NCBI GenBank assembly: GCA_964645715.1
Contig: CAZYAO010000005.1
Coordinates: forward strand, 1-64,000
Source of the DNA: JAUMBM01 sp964645715
GTDB lineage: Bacteria; Bacteroidota; Bacteroidia; Chitinophagales; Saprospiraceae
Direction of reading: 5' to 3'
Length of the DNA stretch: 64,000 nt
Made by a program: the position numbers and the translations under genes. Below, in pieces: positions 24,084-35,700 of the stretch. Within the stretch, counting starts at the first letter, position 1. The number at the start of each line of letters is the position of its first letter. Below the pieces are notes generated by a model, which worked only from the letters and a program-made list of their open reading frames with translations, made no database searches and was not told where the DNA came from.

Positions 24084-27000
24084 ATGAAAAAGAGCGTATC
24101 CTGTTTACGGATTGTACAGCTGCTGGCGGTGATATTCCTGCTGAGTGCCCGTCTTTCTGCGCAGCCTGGTCTTACGTATGGACTGGTGCAGGATCCGGCC
24201 AATCCGCTCACGGTCACCGCTATTGCTACGCCCAATTATTCTGCCAGCAACGCGACCATGCAGTCGGGTGCCGTCTTCACGGTTCTGATTCCTGCTGGCA
24301 CGACCATCACGCCTGCGATTCCTGTTTTGCCAGCCAATGGCAACATGAATTCTATCACGGGTAGTTGGCGGGCTGAGCGTATAACGGCCGCGTATTACGC
24401 TGCCAGTTGTCCGGGGAGCAATCCTGCTGATTTGGGTGGACATGAGGTGTATCGCTGTTCGCTCACTTCTTCTCCCAATCTGAATGTCGTCAGTGGCCAG
24501 CCTGTGCGGCTGTTTAGCTTCAGCCTCACCGCTGATTGCGCGGGCAGCCTGCCGCCTGTAAGTATCTTGCAGAATGGCAGCACTTTACAGCAGGCTGTTG
24601 CAACTCATTGCGCCGGATTTGCGCTTGGCAATGTCATGACGATTGCCGCAGGCACAGTGACCGCCGGATATATAGGCAACCTGCAGGGGGCTAGTATACT
24701 GACCTGCCCGCTCAGTGCTCCATCTTGTCCTATGCCTGTCAATCTGAGCTCATCCAATGTCAGTCAGGAGTCCATGGAACTGCGCTGGACATCCCAGAAT
24801 ACGCCGGTGGATAACTGCTGGACGCTTCTCGTTGGGGGACTGGGTGTTCAGGATTGTAATGATCGTGGCCACGCTATTGTCTATACCAATATATGCTTTA
24901 CCAATGGGGTGCCAGTCTTTAGTTCACCGGTGAGCAGCATGCAGGTGGTCAACCAGCAGGTGCGCGTAGTGGTTGGCGGACTGCAGCCGGGCACCCGCTA
25001 TCACTGGTTTGTTTCTGAGACCTGTGACGGACTGAGCATGCCGGCCAATGTGTCGGCTTGTGCCGGTCCGGGGCTTTTTACAACCCTGGATGCACCCTAT
25101 ACGGTTACCAGCACTGTACTCAACCGGCCGAGCTGCCCGTTCAGCAGTCCTGGCTACGTAGCCGATGGCGCTTTCCGGGTGACGATAGCGGATGGTACGA
25201 CCTGTACGGGTACGTATATGGTGACGGCAACGCCTGTAGCGGGCTCTGGCCCTGGCGGCAGTACACCGCCCAACCCGTCAATCGTCACCTACATCGGTAT
25301 GGGACAGGGCAACTTTCAGTTCAACAACGTCGGAGCTGGCGCTTACTCTATTGCGGTTACAGAGACAGGTCCGTGTAATCCGCCGGCGGAGCCTACCATT
25401 GTAACGGTTACAGTAGCCAATGGCACGGATGTCACCCGGCCGGTGTTTTACGTGTATGATCTCTTAGGGAATATCGTTGTCGACAATGATCCCGCTACTG
25501 CACCGGGTACAGCACTCAATATGGGTACGCTCGAACTGCCCGAGGGTGCCTGCGGACGACAGGATATATACTATGTCTATGGATTTGACAACTGTGACGG
25601 GGTCATAACTACCAACAACGCACTGTCAGCGCTGGTTACGACCACCCCTTCAACAATACAACCGGCTACGCAGGTAAATTTTGCCAATGACGGAGCCGGG
25701 TTTTATGTTATGGACGTCCATTGGAGTACGGGCAGTACGACCATAGCTGTCCGTGGCAGGGATGTTTCGGGCAACATTGCCAATGGAACGAATGGTTTAC
25801 AGCTGATTGCCAATATTCGGGACAACATCGTGCCCCAGGTGGTGATAACAACCAATACGCAGTTTGTTATTCCTGTCTGCGCAACCTCTGTCAGTGCCAT
25901 AGTCACTTTCCAGCTCAATGATCGCTGCGATCAGGATATTGTCAACTGGGGTGCTTTTACACCTAATTTTGGCGGTGCAACGGCAACGCTCAATTATACA
26001 GGTGTCAATTATCGGGAATATACGGTGGATTTTCCGGCAGCGGGCAGCTACCTTCTCGCTGCTACCTATACTGATCCTGCCGGCAACGTAGGTTTTCTGG
26101 ATCAACTAGTGACAGTACAGCAGGCAGCAGACAATCAACCACCTGCGATTCGGGCAGCTGCTGAGGCTGTAAACCTGCCGGCTTGTGCGGCTAATGCGCC
26201 TTCTGTGTACAGCTTCATTGTTGAAGATGACTGCGAACCCATCAATCTCGCAGATCTCAGCTTCAACGGGGGCACATCTGGCCTGCCTACCCTCAGCGGT
26301 AGCGGTTTTCACCACACAGCAGCGCTGGGTGCTAATGCTGTTTATGTAGAAGTAGCCGGCAATCTGCTTGCCGGAACGCATCAACTTACTATTGTTTATC
26401 AAAATATTCAGCTTTCTCCAACATTGGTGGTCAGCCAACAAGGACCGCAGCCCGCCGATATAGTAATTGCTGCAGTCAACACGTTTACGATGCCTGCCTG
26501 TCGGGACACGCTGCTGGCAACCCTTTCAGTGACTATCCTCGACGACTGCGACAATCCGGTGGCACCTGCCAGGGCTTCTTTCAGTCTCGGCGGAAGTACC
26601 GTACAGCCAACGTATATCGATACACTCGCAGGTTATTTTGAATTCAGACGGCCATTGGTGGCAGCTGACAGTGGTAAAATCTTCACGGCTACCTATGTGG
26701 ATGCGGCCGGACAGAGTTCGTCGGCTACGACTACGCTGGTAATAAATGATCAGCCCGACAACTGGGCCCCCATCATCGTATATCCTTCGCAGGATATTAT
26801 TGTCAACCTGCCAGCATGTGATGATCCCTCGGCTACGGTTGTCTTTGAGGTTACGGCCAGCGACAACTGTGGGGTAGCTTCCCTGACGTCAGGCTTCCAG
26901 CCCGGTGTCACCAGTGCAAGCATTGTAGCCAGCGTGGGTGGAGCGCGCATGGCGGTACTCACAGCGCCCGGTACATATACGGTACTGCTCACGGCCACGG

Positions 27001-30000
27001 ATGTCAATGGCAATACGACGGTCGAAGATTTCCGCATCATCGTCAATCAGCCACCACGGCCTGTCACCAATCTGGGTTGCCTCGGCAACCTGAATGTGAC
27101 GCTGGGAGATGATTGCAAGGTGCTGGTGACACCCCAAATGGTACTCAGTGGTAATATGGGCTGTGTAGATCCTTCACTGTTCAGGGTAACTGTCGAGGAC
27201 GCGAATCCGTCCAATGGTCCTATCGTCGATGGTTGTGGTGTCTTCCCCTATATGGTTACGCTGCCAGTACCACCACCGCAGAGCGGATTTACGGGTGCTT
27301 TTGCACCTGCCAACTGGACACTTTCTCCAAGTGCTGCAGGGGCTTCAGCTTCATTCAATGGCAACGTACTGACACTGACAACTGCGGCAGCCGGTATACC
27401 TGACGGCAACGATCCATCGCTCAACGAACTCGACGCCTTCGCTGCAGTAGGTATGCCGGGCAACGGAAACCTCCGGTTTGACTATACCTGGACGAACGCA
27501 GACATCGACTTTGACTGGTTTATCATCGGTGTCAACGGTGCGGTCGTGGCGCAGGGCACCGCCAGCAGCGCAGGGGCATTCAATCAACAGCTCACGGCGG
27601 GCCAGGTCCTGATTGTAGGCATCGATGATGATGGTCAAGGGCCGGCGGGTCAGGAGCTGCGCATCAGCAACTGGCTGTTTACGCCCTCCAATCCTTTGGC
27701 AGGGGTATCCTTTACCACTTGCTGGGGTAACCTCTTTGTCGAGGACAAAACGGCACCGGCACTTACCTGCCCGGCCGATACGGGTGAAGCCAATGTCGAA
27801 TTTACAGCCAGTATTCTGTCCGGAAGCCTCGGAATCAATGACCCACGCCTCGACTTTTCACAATTTAACTGCTACCTGGAAATTCTTACCAGCAGCAGTG
27901 GTGCCTCTGCGGGCAATGCACCCGGTCTGCGGTTCTATCGCACACACAGTTTTCAGGTTTCACAGACCGATACCTACACGTTTGACCTGTCCAGTACAGC
28001 GCTGAATGCCAACAGTGGCGGAGCGATGGCTGCGCTCTATATGGGCAATTTTAACCCTGCAGAGCCCTGTTCGCGCATATTGTGCCAGAATGATCAGGTA
28101 TTTGGGGCTACTGCCGACCTCTTTTTGCTCACGCCCGGTGCAGGATTTGGAACCGTCAATTTCAATCCCAGTATGCGCTTGTCCCTTGAACTAGTACAGG
28201 GGCAGACATATACGCTGCTCACTACTTCCTCGCTGCCGGGTCAGACGGGCGCTTACAGCTGGGCGGTTTACGGTGATTCGAGAAGCTCCAGGCTTGTCAA
28301 TGTTCCTACCATGACAGCCAGGGAGCGCAGGGAGCTGATCTGCAATGATATAGACCAGGTTAAACTGTCGGGCAATGTGCCTGCCATCGATGAAAATGGC
28401 AACCTGCTGCCTTCGGGCAACCGTTGGTGTTATCGTACCGACAGAAGTGGGAATGTAGTATTGCCCTCCAACCCGACGCGCGCGGCTCGTATGCAGCAGC
28501 TGATCAACGCACTTTTACTTACGGGCTTCCCGCACAACGGGGATGCATTCGGGGGTGCGCTGACGGACAATTGTGGCAACATCCGGGTCTGTGTGACAGA
28601 GGTGGTTAACAAAACATTCAACTGCACGGCTTCTACCATACAACGAACCTTTACGGCCCAGGACAAACTCGAGTCGACTTGTACGGGTAATCCCATGGTG
28701 AGCAGTTGTACGCAGCAGATTACTTTCCGCAAACCCAATGTTCAGGATATTCAGTTCCCGCCCTTCACGGCTTTCCTTGAATGCGGGCAAGCCTTTACGA
28801 CCAATGCGGCGGGCAATCCGAACCCCAGGCACTCAGGCTATCCGTTCATTCGTACAGCCTTTGGCAACATAGATCTGGACCAGACAATCTGCAACCTCGG
28901 CACTTCTTATGCCGATCAGGGTGCAGTACCCATCTGTACTGGCGCAAGAAGTGTTATCCGTCGCTGGACGGTGCTGGATTTTTGCGCTCCTACACAGTCG
29001 CGCATTTTCAATCAACTGGTGACGGTGGGGGACTATTCGGCGCCACAGCTGACTGCAGCAACTGTCGACTACAACCTCGACGGTACACCCGACATGCTGA
29101 GTTTCCCGTCCAGTGCGCTTTCCTGTGCGGCTTACTTTCAGCTGCCTATGCCTGCATCGATAGGGGAGTTTTGTTCGAGTGCCACCATCAGTGTAGATGT
29201 GTTGCGGGGCACGACCGGCGGCATAGTAATTGCCAGTGGTAGTCCTTCCCAGTTGGTTGGGCCTATCGAAAAAGGGAGTCACAGGCTTCGCTACACGGCC
29301 GTTGATGGCTGTGGCAACAGCTCGCAGATGTTCACACCTTTTCAGATAATCGATGAGGTTGCACCTACGGCACAGTGTGACAATGCTTTGCACGTATCCC
29401 TTACAGGACCAGTTGGTCAGGCGGGGCTGGTAACTGTGTCTGCGGCTCGTGTTTTTGCTACAGATATTGACGAAGGATCCCGCGACAACTGCAGTACGGT
29501 GCGTTACGAGGTACGTCGCCGGGTAGATGCAGGGGTTGGCTACGGTTGCCTCAACGCTTTTGATTACAACAACAACGGTACCGTCATCAGTGATGAAGTG
29601 AGGCTGAGCGCGCCCTCGGGGCAGAGCAATGTACCTAATCAATATTTCACGCCCTGGCGCGAATTCATCGATGCCACCTGCTGTGATGTGTCGGGATTGC
29701 TGCGCATAGAGCTGCGCGTATGGGACGATGCCAATACCAACAACCTCTTTGGGTCGTGGTATGGCAATGACGATGCCAACGACGATGGTCTGGCAGACAT
29801 AGATCTCAGGGACAACTTCAATGTATGTTGGATGGACGTGGTCGTGGAAGACAAGGTGAATCCAACCTGTACAGCTCCGCAGAGTATGACGGTCAGCTGC
29901 TCCAGCATTCCGGCTACTTTTCCGACCAACCTGGCGACTGCCTGGACAACCAGCGAACTCACGACGCGCAACGTCCTCAACGATGCCTTTGGCCAGGCTA

Positions 30001-32690
30001 CGGGTTCTGACAACTGTATCGTACAACAAATCGTAGAGCTTGCACCGCTGGACCAGCGGGATGATTGTGGCTATGGAACCATCACCCGGCGCTTTCAGGT
30101 GATCGATGCCCAGGGATTGGTGTCGCTCAACAACTGCCGGCAGTTGATTACGATCAACGAGGTACACAATTATGAGATCAAATTTCCGCGGGATGCTATG
30201 GCCGACTGCTCTGCTGCCGATATCCCGGGCATCGAGACGCGCATACTGGGCTGCGACCTGCTGGCTATCAGCGGCGCTAATGGAGAGAATGACGAACAAT
30301 TTACCTCGGACGGTCTTGAGTGTTTCAAAATCCGGAGAACCTACCGCGTCATCAACTGGTGCCAGTGGGATGGTGAATCACCGCCGGTGGTAATTAGCAG
30401 GGATGAAGACTGTGATAATCTCGGGGGTGATGAAGACGTATGGGTGCTGGTGCGTACTGTTGCAGGTACGGCAACGCCTGCCAATCCGACGGCAGCCGTT
30501 GTATACCTCGACCGTGATAATAATGAACTCAACAACCTGCCCGCTACGGGTACCAACCGTTGCAATACGCCTGCGGGTCCGCTGCCGAGTGGCCACTGGT
30601 CCAACAGCCAGTCATCACCTACGCTCGCACCGCCTTCGTTTGGCAATCCGCAGTTGCGTTCCTACGGTTACTATGAGTACTCACAGTTTATTAAAATATT
30701 TGACAGCAGCGCTCCGGAAGTGACGGTGGAGCCCTTCAGTGACTTCTGCTCTTTCGACAACCTGAGCTGTTCGGCCCAGGCCACTTTCAACTTCACCGTT
30801 GCCGACGGCTGTGGTCTCAGTGGCATGCAGGCACGGGTACTGCTTGATCTGAATGTAGTGGATACCAACCAGGATGGCCAGATATCGCCGGGTGAATTTT
30901 CACAGGACGCCAACCTGTCGGCAACAGTCGTCAGTCAGGGCGAAGGTAGTTACTCGCTGACGGGCAACTTCCCCATCGGTCGACATGCATTGCTGATTGC
31001 TGCCGCTGACGGCTGCAGTAACAACGGTCAGGGGAGAATTGTCATCTTCAATATCAAGGACTGTAAGGCGACGGCTCCTTCCTGTCTCAACGGACTTACG
31101 GCAGCCCTTTCGAACATCGACCACAATGGCGACGGTACACCCGATGGTGCGGTGACACCGGAAATATGGCCATCGGAGTTTGTCAATGCGCTGGGGGATG
31201 ATTGTACTGGTCCGCTCAAGCTGGCTGTGTATACCGCCCAACTGCCTCCAGGGGTGGCACCAGATCCTGTAGGGGCTTCTGTTATCCAGTTTGACTGCGA
31301 AGATTTCCTGGCCAATGGCGGCAGTGCTGGCTCGACTGCACTCATTCCCATCTTCGTCTATGCGATTGATGGTGCTGGCAACTACGACTTCTGTCAGTCA
31401 TTCATGGTTCTTCAGGATCCCAATGGCCTGTGCACACAGCAAAACGTGATGGCAACGGTCTCGGGCGCTATTTTTACCGAAGAAGATGAACCTGTACAGG
31501 GCGTGACGGTGACGATCAATGGTCAGGTCGACTACAGCATGACTACGGGTGGCAACGGTCGCTTTGAGTTCCAGGAGATAGAGACCGGTTATGATTATAC
31601 CATCTCGGCTTCCATGAATGCCAATGCTACCAACGGGGTCTCAACCCTCGATCTGGTACTGATCAACAAGCACATCCTGCAGGCACAGCGGCTCGACAGC
31701 CCCTACAAGCTGATTGCGGCTGATGCCAACCGTTCGGGCAGTATCACCACACTCGATCTGGTACAGATTCGCAGGTTGGTGCTCAACATCGCCAACCAGC
31801 TGCCAAACAACACCAGCTGGCGGTTTATCGACGCCAATTACGATTTCCCGGATCCCGACAATCCCTGGCTGACGCCATTTCCGGAGTTGATCAATCTCAA
31901 CAATCTCTCCGGTTCGGTGGCCAACCGCCAGTTTGTGGCGATCAAGGTCGGTGACGTCAACAACAGTGCAGCACCCAATCTCATGGCTACGGAAGAGCGA
32001 TCTACCAAGGGTAAGTTCTATTTTGAGGTGGCCGATGTTGAGATGCAGGCAGGGGAGACCTACACCATTCCGGTAACTGCTGCCGAACTGGCCGAGATCG
32101 AAGGCTACCAGTTTACGCTGCAGGTCGATGCAGCCCGCATCAACCTGCTGGAGGTAGTGCCAGGCATCGTTGAAGAAGGTCATTACAATGACGAGCAGCT
32201 GGCAAATGGCGTACTCACCATGAGCTGGAACTGGGCGGGTGGTCGTGCCGATGAATTTCAGGACACAGGCGAGCCTTTGTTTAGTCTGAAAATCAGACCA
32301 CTGGAGAAGGTGCGCTTGAGCGAGGTGATGGGCATCACCAGCCGCTATACGCATGCCGAGGCCTATACGCCGGCCGGAGACCGACTTGATCCGGTACTCA
32401 ACTTCCTGGTAGATGCACCTTCGGCCGAAGGATTTGCGCTCTACCAGAACGTACCCAACCCCTTCAGCGATGTAACCATCATTGGGTTTATGCTGCCGGA
32501 AGATCAGTTGGTGACTATGAACATACAGGATGCCCTCGGCAGGGTAGTGAAGACCATCCGGGAGCACATGCCTGCCGGCCGCAATGAGATACAAATCAGT
32601 GCGGGGGATTTGGGTGGTACCGGGGTGTTCTATTATACCCTCAGCACCGGGGAGTATACGGCTACCCGTAAGATGGTGGTAACGAAATAA
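24084..32690 (+). CDS. Giant secreted multidomain protein with dockerin-like, cohesin-like and T9SS sorting domains
   Basis: A 2868-residue protein with signal peptide (MKKSVSCLRIVQLLAVIFLLSARLSAQ); the ATG at 24084 is preferred to a TTG two codons earlier. It has a fibronectin type III domain (~216-335: SQESMELRW, LQPGTRYHWFVSETC). Many HYR/Ig-like modules follow, with recurring DNC/DxC and TDVNGN motifs (for example VFEVTASDNCG..TVLLTATDVNGN). A carboxypeptidase-regulatory-like domain is at ~2458-2510. A dockerin-like doublet follows at ~2516-2572 (STLDLVLINKHIL and DANRSGSITTLDLVQIRRLV). A cohesin-like beta-sandwich is at ~2642-2772 (AGETYTIPVTA..EGYQFTLQVDAARINLLEV). A type A T9SS sorting domain (~2788-2868, NVPNPFSDVTIIGFMLPEDQ) ends the protein. 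It should be exported by T9SS and fixed to the cell surface as an adhesin or matrix protein. Two hairpins separate it from the convergent macroglobulin gene. Confidence 0.9.
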   Translation: MKKSVSCLRIVQLLAVIFLLSARLSAQPGLTYGLVQDPANPLTVTAIATPNYSASNATMQSGAVFTVLIPAGTTITPAIPVLPANGNMNSITGSWRAERITAAYYAASCPGSNPADLGGHEVYRCSLTSSPNLNVVSGQPVRLFSFSLTADCAGSLPPVSILQNGSTLQQAVATHCAGFALGNVMTIAAGTVTAGYIGNLQGASILTCPLSAPSCPMPVNLSSSNVSQESMELRWTSQNTPVDNCWTLLVGGLGVQDCNDRGHAIVYTNICFTNGVPVFSSPVSSMQVVNQQVRVVVGGLQPGTRYHWFVSETCDGLSMPANVSACAGPGLFTTLDAPYTVTSTVLNRPSCPFSSPGYVADGAFRVTIADGTTCTGTYMVTATPVAGSGPGGSTPPNPSIVTYIGMGQGNFQFNNVGAGAYSIAVTETGPCNPPAEPTIVTVTVANGTDVTRPVFYVYDLLGNIVVDNDPATAPGTALNMGTLELPEGACGRQDIYYVYGFDNCDGVITTNNALSALVTTTPSTIQPATQVNFANDGAGFYVMDVHWSTGSTTIAVRGRDVSGNIANGTNGLQLIANIRDNIVPQVVITTNTQFVIPVCATSVSAIVTFQLNDRCDQDIVNWGAFTPNFGGATATLNYTGVNYREYTVDFPAAGSYLLAATYTDPAGNVGFLDQLVTVQQAADNQPPAIRAAAEAVNLPACAANAPSVYSFIVEDDCEPINLADLSFNGGTSGLPTLSGSGFHHTAALGANAVYVEVAGNLLAGTHQLTIVYQNIQLSPTLVVSQQGPQPADIVIAAVNTFTMPACRDTLLATLSVTILDDCDNPVAPARASFSLGGSTVQPTYIDTLAGYFEFRRPLVAADSGKIFTATYVDAAGQSSSATTTLVINDQPDNWAPIIVYPSQDIIVNLPACDDPSATVVFEVTASDNCGVASLTSGFQPGVTSASIVASVGGARMAVLTAPGTYTVLLTATDVNGNTTVEDFRIIVNQPPRPVTNLGCLGNLNVTLGDDCKVLVTPQMVLSGNMGCVDPSLFRVTVEDANPSNGPIVDGCGVFPYMVTLPVPPPQSGFTGAFAPANWTLSPSAAGASASFNGNVLTLTTAAAGIPDGNDPSLNELDAFAAVGMPGNGNLRFDYTWTNADIDFDWFIIGVNGAVVAQGTASSAGAFNQQLTAGQVLIVGIDDDGQGPAGQELRISNWLFTPSNPLAGVSFTTCWGNLFVEDKTAPALTCPADTGEANVEFTASILSGSLGINDPRLDFSQFNCYLEILTSSSGASAGNAPGLRFYRTHSFQVSQTDTYTFDLSSTALNANSGGAMAALYMGNFNPAEPCSRILCQNDQVFGATADLFLLTPGAGFGTVNFNPSMRLSLELVQGQTYTLLTTSSLPGQTGAYSWAVYGDSRSSRLVNVPTMTARERRELICNDIDQVKLSGNVPAIDENGNLLPSGNRWCYRTDRSGNVVLPSNPTRAARMQQLINALLLTGFPHNGDAFGGALTDNCGNIRVCVTEVVNKTFNCTASTIQRTFTAQDKLESTCTGNPMVSSCTQQITFRKPNVQDIQFPPFTAFLECGQAFTTNAAGNPNPRHSGYPFIRTAFGNIDLDQTICNLGTSYADQGAVPICTGARSVIRRWTVLDFCAPTQSRIFNQLVTVGDYSAPQLTAATVDYNLDGTPDMLSFPSSALSCAAYFQLPMPASIGEFCSSATISVDVLRGTTGGIVIASGSPSQLVGPIEKGSHRLRYTAVDGCGNSSQMFTPFQIIDEVAPTAQCDNALHVSLTGPVGQAGLVTVSAARVFATDIDEGSRDNCSTVRYEVRRRVDAGVGYGCLNAFDYNNNGTVISDEVRLSAPSGQSNVPNQYFTPWREFIDATCCDVSGLLRIELRVWDDANTNNLFGSWYGNDDANDDGLADIDLRDNFNVCWMDVVVEDKVNPTCTAPQSMTVSCSSIPATFPTNLATAWTTSELTTRNVLNDAFGQATGSDNCIVQQIVELAPLDQRDDCGYGTITRRFQVIDAQGLVSLNNCRQLITINEVHNYEIKFPRDAMADCSAADIPGIETRILGCDLLAISGANGENDEQFTSDGLECFKIRRTYRVINWCQWDGESPPVVISRDEDCDNLGGDEDVWVLVRTVAGTATPANPTAAVVYLDRDNNELNNLPATGTNRCNTPAGPLPSGHWSNSQSSPTLAPPSFGNPQLRSYGYYEYSQFIKIFDSSAPEVTVEPFSDFCSFDNLSCSAQATFNFTVADGCGLSGMQARVLLDLNVVDTNQDGQISPGEFSQDANLSATVVSQGEGSYSLTGNFPIGRHALLIAAADGCSNNGQGRIVIFNIKDCKATAPSCLNGLTAALSNIDHNGDGTPDGAVTPEIWPSEFVNALGDDCTGPLKLAVYTAQLPPGVAPDPVGASVIQFDCEDFLANGGSAGSTALIPIFVYAIDGAGNYDFCQSFMVLQDPNGLCTQQNVMATVSGAIFTEEDEPVQGVTVTINGQVDYSMTTGGNGRFEFQEIETGYDYTISASMNANATNGVSTLDLVLINKHILQAQRLDSPYKLIAADANRSGSITTLDLVQIRRLVLNIANQLPNNTSWRFIDANYDFPDPDNPWLTPFPELINLNNLSGSVANRQFVAIKVGDVNNSAAPNLMATEERSTKGKFYFEVADVEMQAGETYTIPVTAAELAEIEGYQFTLQVDAARINLLEVVPGIVEEGHYNDEQLANGVLTMSWNWAGGRADEFQDTGEPLFSLKIRPLEKVRLSEVMGITSRYTHAEAYTPAGDRLDPVLNFLVDAPSAEGFALYQNVPNPFSDVTIIGFMLPEDQLVTMNIQDALGRVVKTIREHMPAGRNEIQISAGDLGGTGVFYYTLSTGEYTATRKMVVTK

Positions 32691-32695
32691 GGATA

Positions 32696-32723
32696 ATCAG
32701 CGCCCGCTTATCCGGGCGCTGAT
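32696..32723. terminator. Hairpin after the giant T9SS gene
   Basis: ATCAGCGCCCG (32696-32706) pairs with CGGGCGCTGAT (32713-32723), loop CTTATC, followed by T-rich sequence. Confidence 0.75.
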
Positions 32724-32752
32724 AAGTTTTAGCTTTTTATGTTGCTATTTGA

Positions 32753-32780
32753 GCGGGTCATGCCTAAGGGTATGACCCGC
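32753..32780. terminator. Second hairpin between convergent genes
   Basis: GCGGGTCATGCC (32753-32764) pairs with GGTATGACCCGC (32769-32780), 12 bp with one G-T pair, followed by ATTTTT. It ends 7 nt before the stop of the convergent gene. Confidence 0.7.
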
Positions 32781-32787
32781 ATTTTTC

Positions 32788-35700
32788 CTAGTACACCTCC
32801 ACCCACTCCCCGGCAGTATTGGCATAGATACGCTGATCGTACATAGCGCTGCAACTTACCGGCGGCAGATAGTACCTGCCCGGGTAGGTAGCCGTGAGTG
32901 AGATCCGGTAGACGCGACTGCTGCCTTTGGGCAGATCAAAAAAGGTAAAAACGCCATCATCTTTGATATCGCGATAATCAAACGGACTCTCGGCCTGTTC
33001 GCTGCCTGCATCAAGGCGGGCATTGCCAATTTCCCAGCCTGCGGGAAAAACGTGTCGCAGGGCCAGTTCCGGAAAATCGATACCTGTATTGGCTGCCTGA
33101 CTAATGCGTACCTCTGCCACAAATCGGCTGCCGCGAGCCAGCCGCTTGTGGGTGAGCGGGTTGCCGGAGGCATCTGTATAGCGAAGTTGCATCTTCAGCT
33201 GTGACGAAGCAGCGCGCCCCTCATTGGCGATTGGCTGTCCTTCGGTGATAATGCTGATGAACACTTTTTGTTTGCCTGTATTTTTACAGTACAATTTGCG
33301 ACCCTGGTCATTGGCAGGGTCGGAGAGCTGCACGAGCAGGACGGGCCTGTCAGCACCGGCATCGACAGCCGGCCGGCTGCCATCCTGATAGCGCACGGAC
33401 AGTTGCCCGCCGGCGGGAGCGTCACCCATATACTGGCCGATTGACAACAAGGCGAAGCCTAGATCCTGGGTACTCAGCCAGTCGCTGGTACCAACTGTGC
33501 GGGCAAGACGCTGTACAAGAGCACTTGCTTTGGCTTCATCTTTGAGGAGCACCAGTGTTTCGAGTATGAGCGCCTGATCGCGAACATCAGAGCCATAGGT
33601 ATAGCTGAGTTCGCGATAAGCGGCAGGCTGGGTGCTCAATTGGCGCACCATATTGCGCGCCAGCGTAGCCTGACCTGCCAACGCATAGGCCGCGGCCAGT
33701 CGCCAGCGGGCAGCGACTCCTAAGGCGGGTTGCACCCGCAGCTGATTCATGGCACCCAGCTCCGCTTTGCGGGCGAGTGCCAGGGTATACAGGCGGTAGG
33801 CCTGATTGAGCTCGTACTGCTCTTGTGATACAAACCCACTGTTGCTCAGCGCAGGGTCCCACTTGCGGGCAGTTGACTGCTGATAGCTTAACCAGCGGTT
33901 GATCAGGTTGGCAGGCACCTGGTAGCCCATAGCCTGCGCTGCCAGCATGAAATGCCCCGCGTAGGAGGTAGCCCACTGATCGGTCGACTGTGCACCGGGC
34001 CAGTAGCCGAAGCTGCCATCGCTAAGCTGATACTGCGGCAGTCGCGCAACAACAGTGGACAGGCGCTGGTCGTATTTTTTCTTGTCGGCAGGGTTTACCG
34101 CCTGCAGTCGCGACACATACAGCAAGGGGAATCCACCGGAGACCGTCTGCTCAATGCAGCCAAACGGATATTGCAGCAGATAGCTCAGCTGTTTGCTCAG
34201 GTTGAGTGACGGCAGACTGGCAACCTCCAGCGCAGCTTTGCGCGTACCCCGGCTGCCCATCCAGGCATAGGGAAGACTTACCTCTTCGCCAGGGTTGAGG
34301 GTGTGGGTAATCACCTTTTGCAGCAGCGGACTGGGATTGCGCACCTGAATTTCGACCTTGCTCACGGCCCGCTCACCATTGCCCTCAGCGGTGATGGTAA
34401 AGCGGGCAATGCCGCTGTTTTTACCTACCTGCAGCTTGAAATAGACGAGCTTGTCCGACGGCCGCTCAAAGCTTAGTTGCTGTGAAGCAGCGCTGATGAC
34501 CCGCACCAGTCCGCTGCTCTCCTCGACCCGCACGCGGGCATCGCGGAGGCCCGCTTCATTGACAAAAAGCGTGACCGGGAGACTGATTTCCTCCCCGGGG
34601 CTCAGCACCCGCGGCAGGCTTGCCTGCACCATCAGCGGGTTGCGCACGCTCACTCGTTTTTCTGTCTTGCCGTAAGCTCCCGCCTGCTCGGCGACAACCA
34701 TGACCCGTACGGCACCGTTGTAGTTGGGCAACTTGATGCGATGCACCTGCTTGCTTCCCCGTTTGAGCTTGAAAGGCCCCAGATGTACCACCACGGGCTT
34801 AAAGCGATTGGCCTTGTCGGCATCGGGCAGGTTGAGCGCCGCTGCATCACCACCGATACTGAGTACCCGCGCCATGCGACCGTGCTGCGCACCCAGCACC
34901 AGATCGAAAAGATCCCAGGTGCGAACGCCCAGCGCCTCCCGGGCAAAAAAGTGTCCCCAGGGATCCGGTGTACGGAAGTTGGTGAGTCCCAGCAGCCCTT
35001 CATCGACGACCGCCAGGGTATAATTCATCTCGCGACCCTGCTGCTCGGACACCGTGATGGCGGTTTCGGTATCCGACCGCAGCACCGAAGCCATGCGCAG
35101 GCTGGGCTGCAGCCGCGTGCCGGGATCTTCCACGGCCAGCGGAATAAGTCCGTAGAGGCGCATGGGGAGTTGCTGGTCGGTGTCGGCATGCGCCTGTATA
35201 TAAATTGCATGGGCGTAGACCGTAGGCGCCATGGCGGGGGTTATGGTAAAAGTGAAGCTGTTGTCGCCGGGCTGAGCGTCGAGCCAGTGGCTTTGGAGCA
35301 CGCCCGCACCGTTTTCGAGCGTGATGAGCAGGCGCCCTTTGCGGGCGGCAGGTATGCTGAGGCGGGCCTTTTGGCCCGGCTGGTAGGTTGTTTTGTCGGC
35401 AGAAAAAGGCAGCATGACCGCCTCAACCGGTCGACGCTCGTCGTCGCCGAAGTAGGGATCCCCGACCGTCAGGTAGTCACCGCTGCAGTGGCCGCTCTCG
35501 CTGTCGCAGATGCGCACGAGATAGCGACCGGCCTCCTGCAGATCGGGCTTCCAGACAGCCTTGCCGTTGGCGTCTGTCTGCAGCTCTGCCGAGCTCACGG
35601 CATTGTAGTGTGTTGATGAGTTGAACTGTGCCACTGCCGCATGGTCCTCCTCCCACCACCAGTTCCAGTCGAGCCGATAAACGCCCAGCAGCAACTTGCG

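Noticed and set aside
28833..30299. 488-codon minus-strand frame
   Set aside because: Lies inside the giant T9SS gene; an antisense shadow with no domain.
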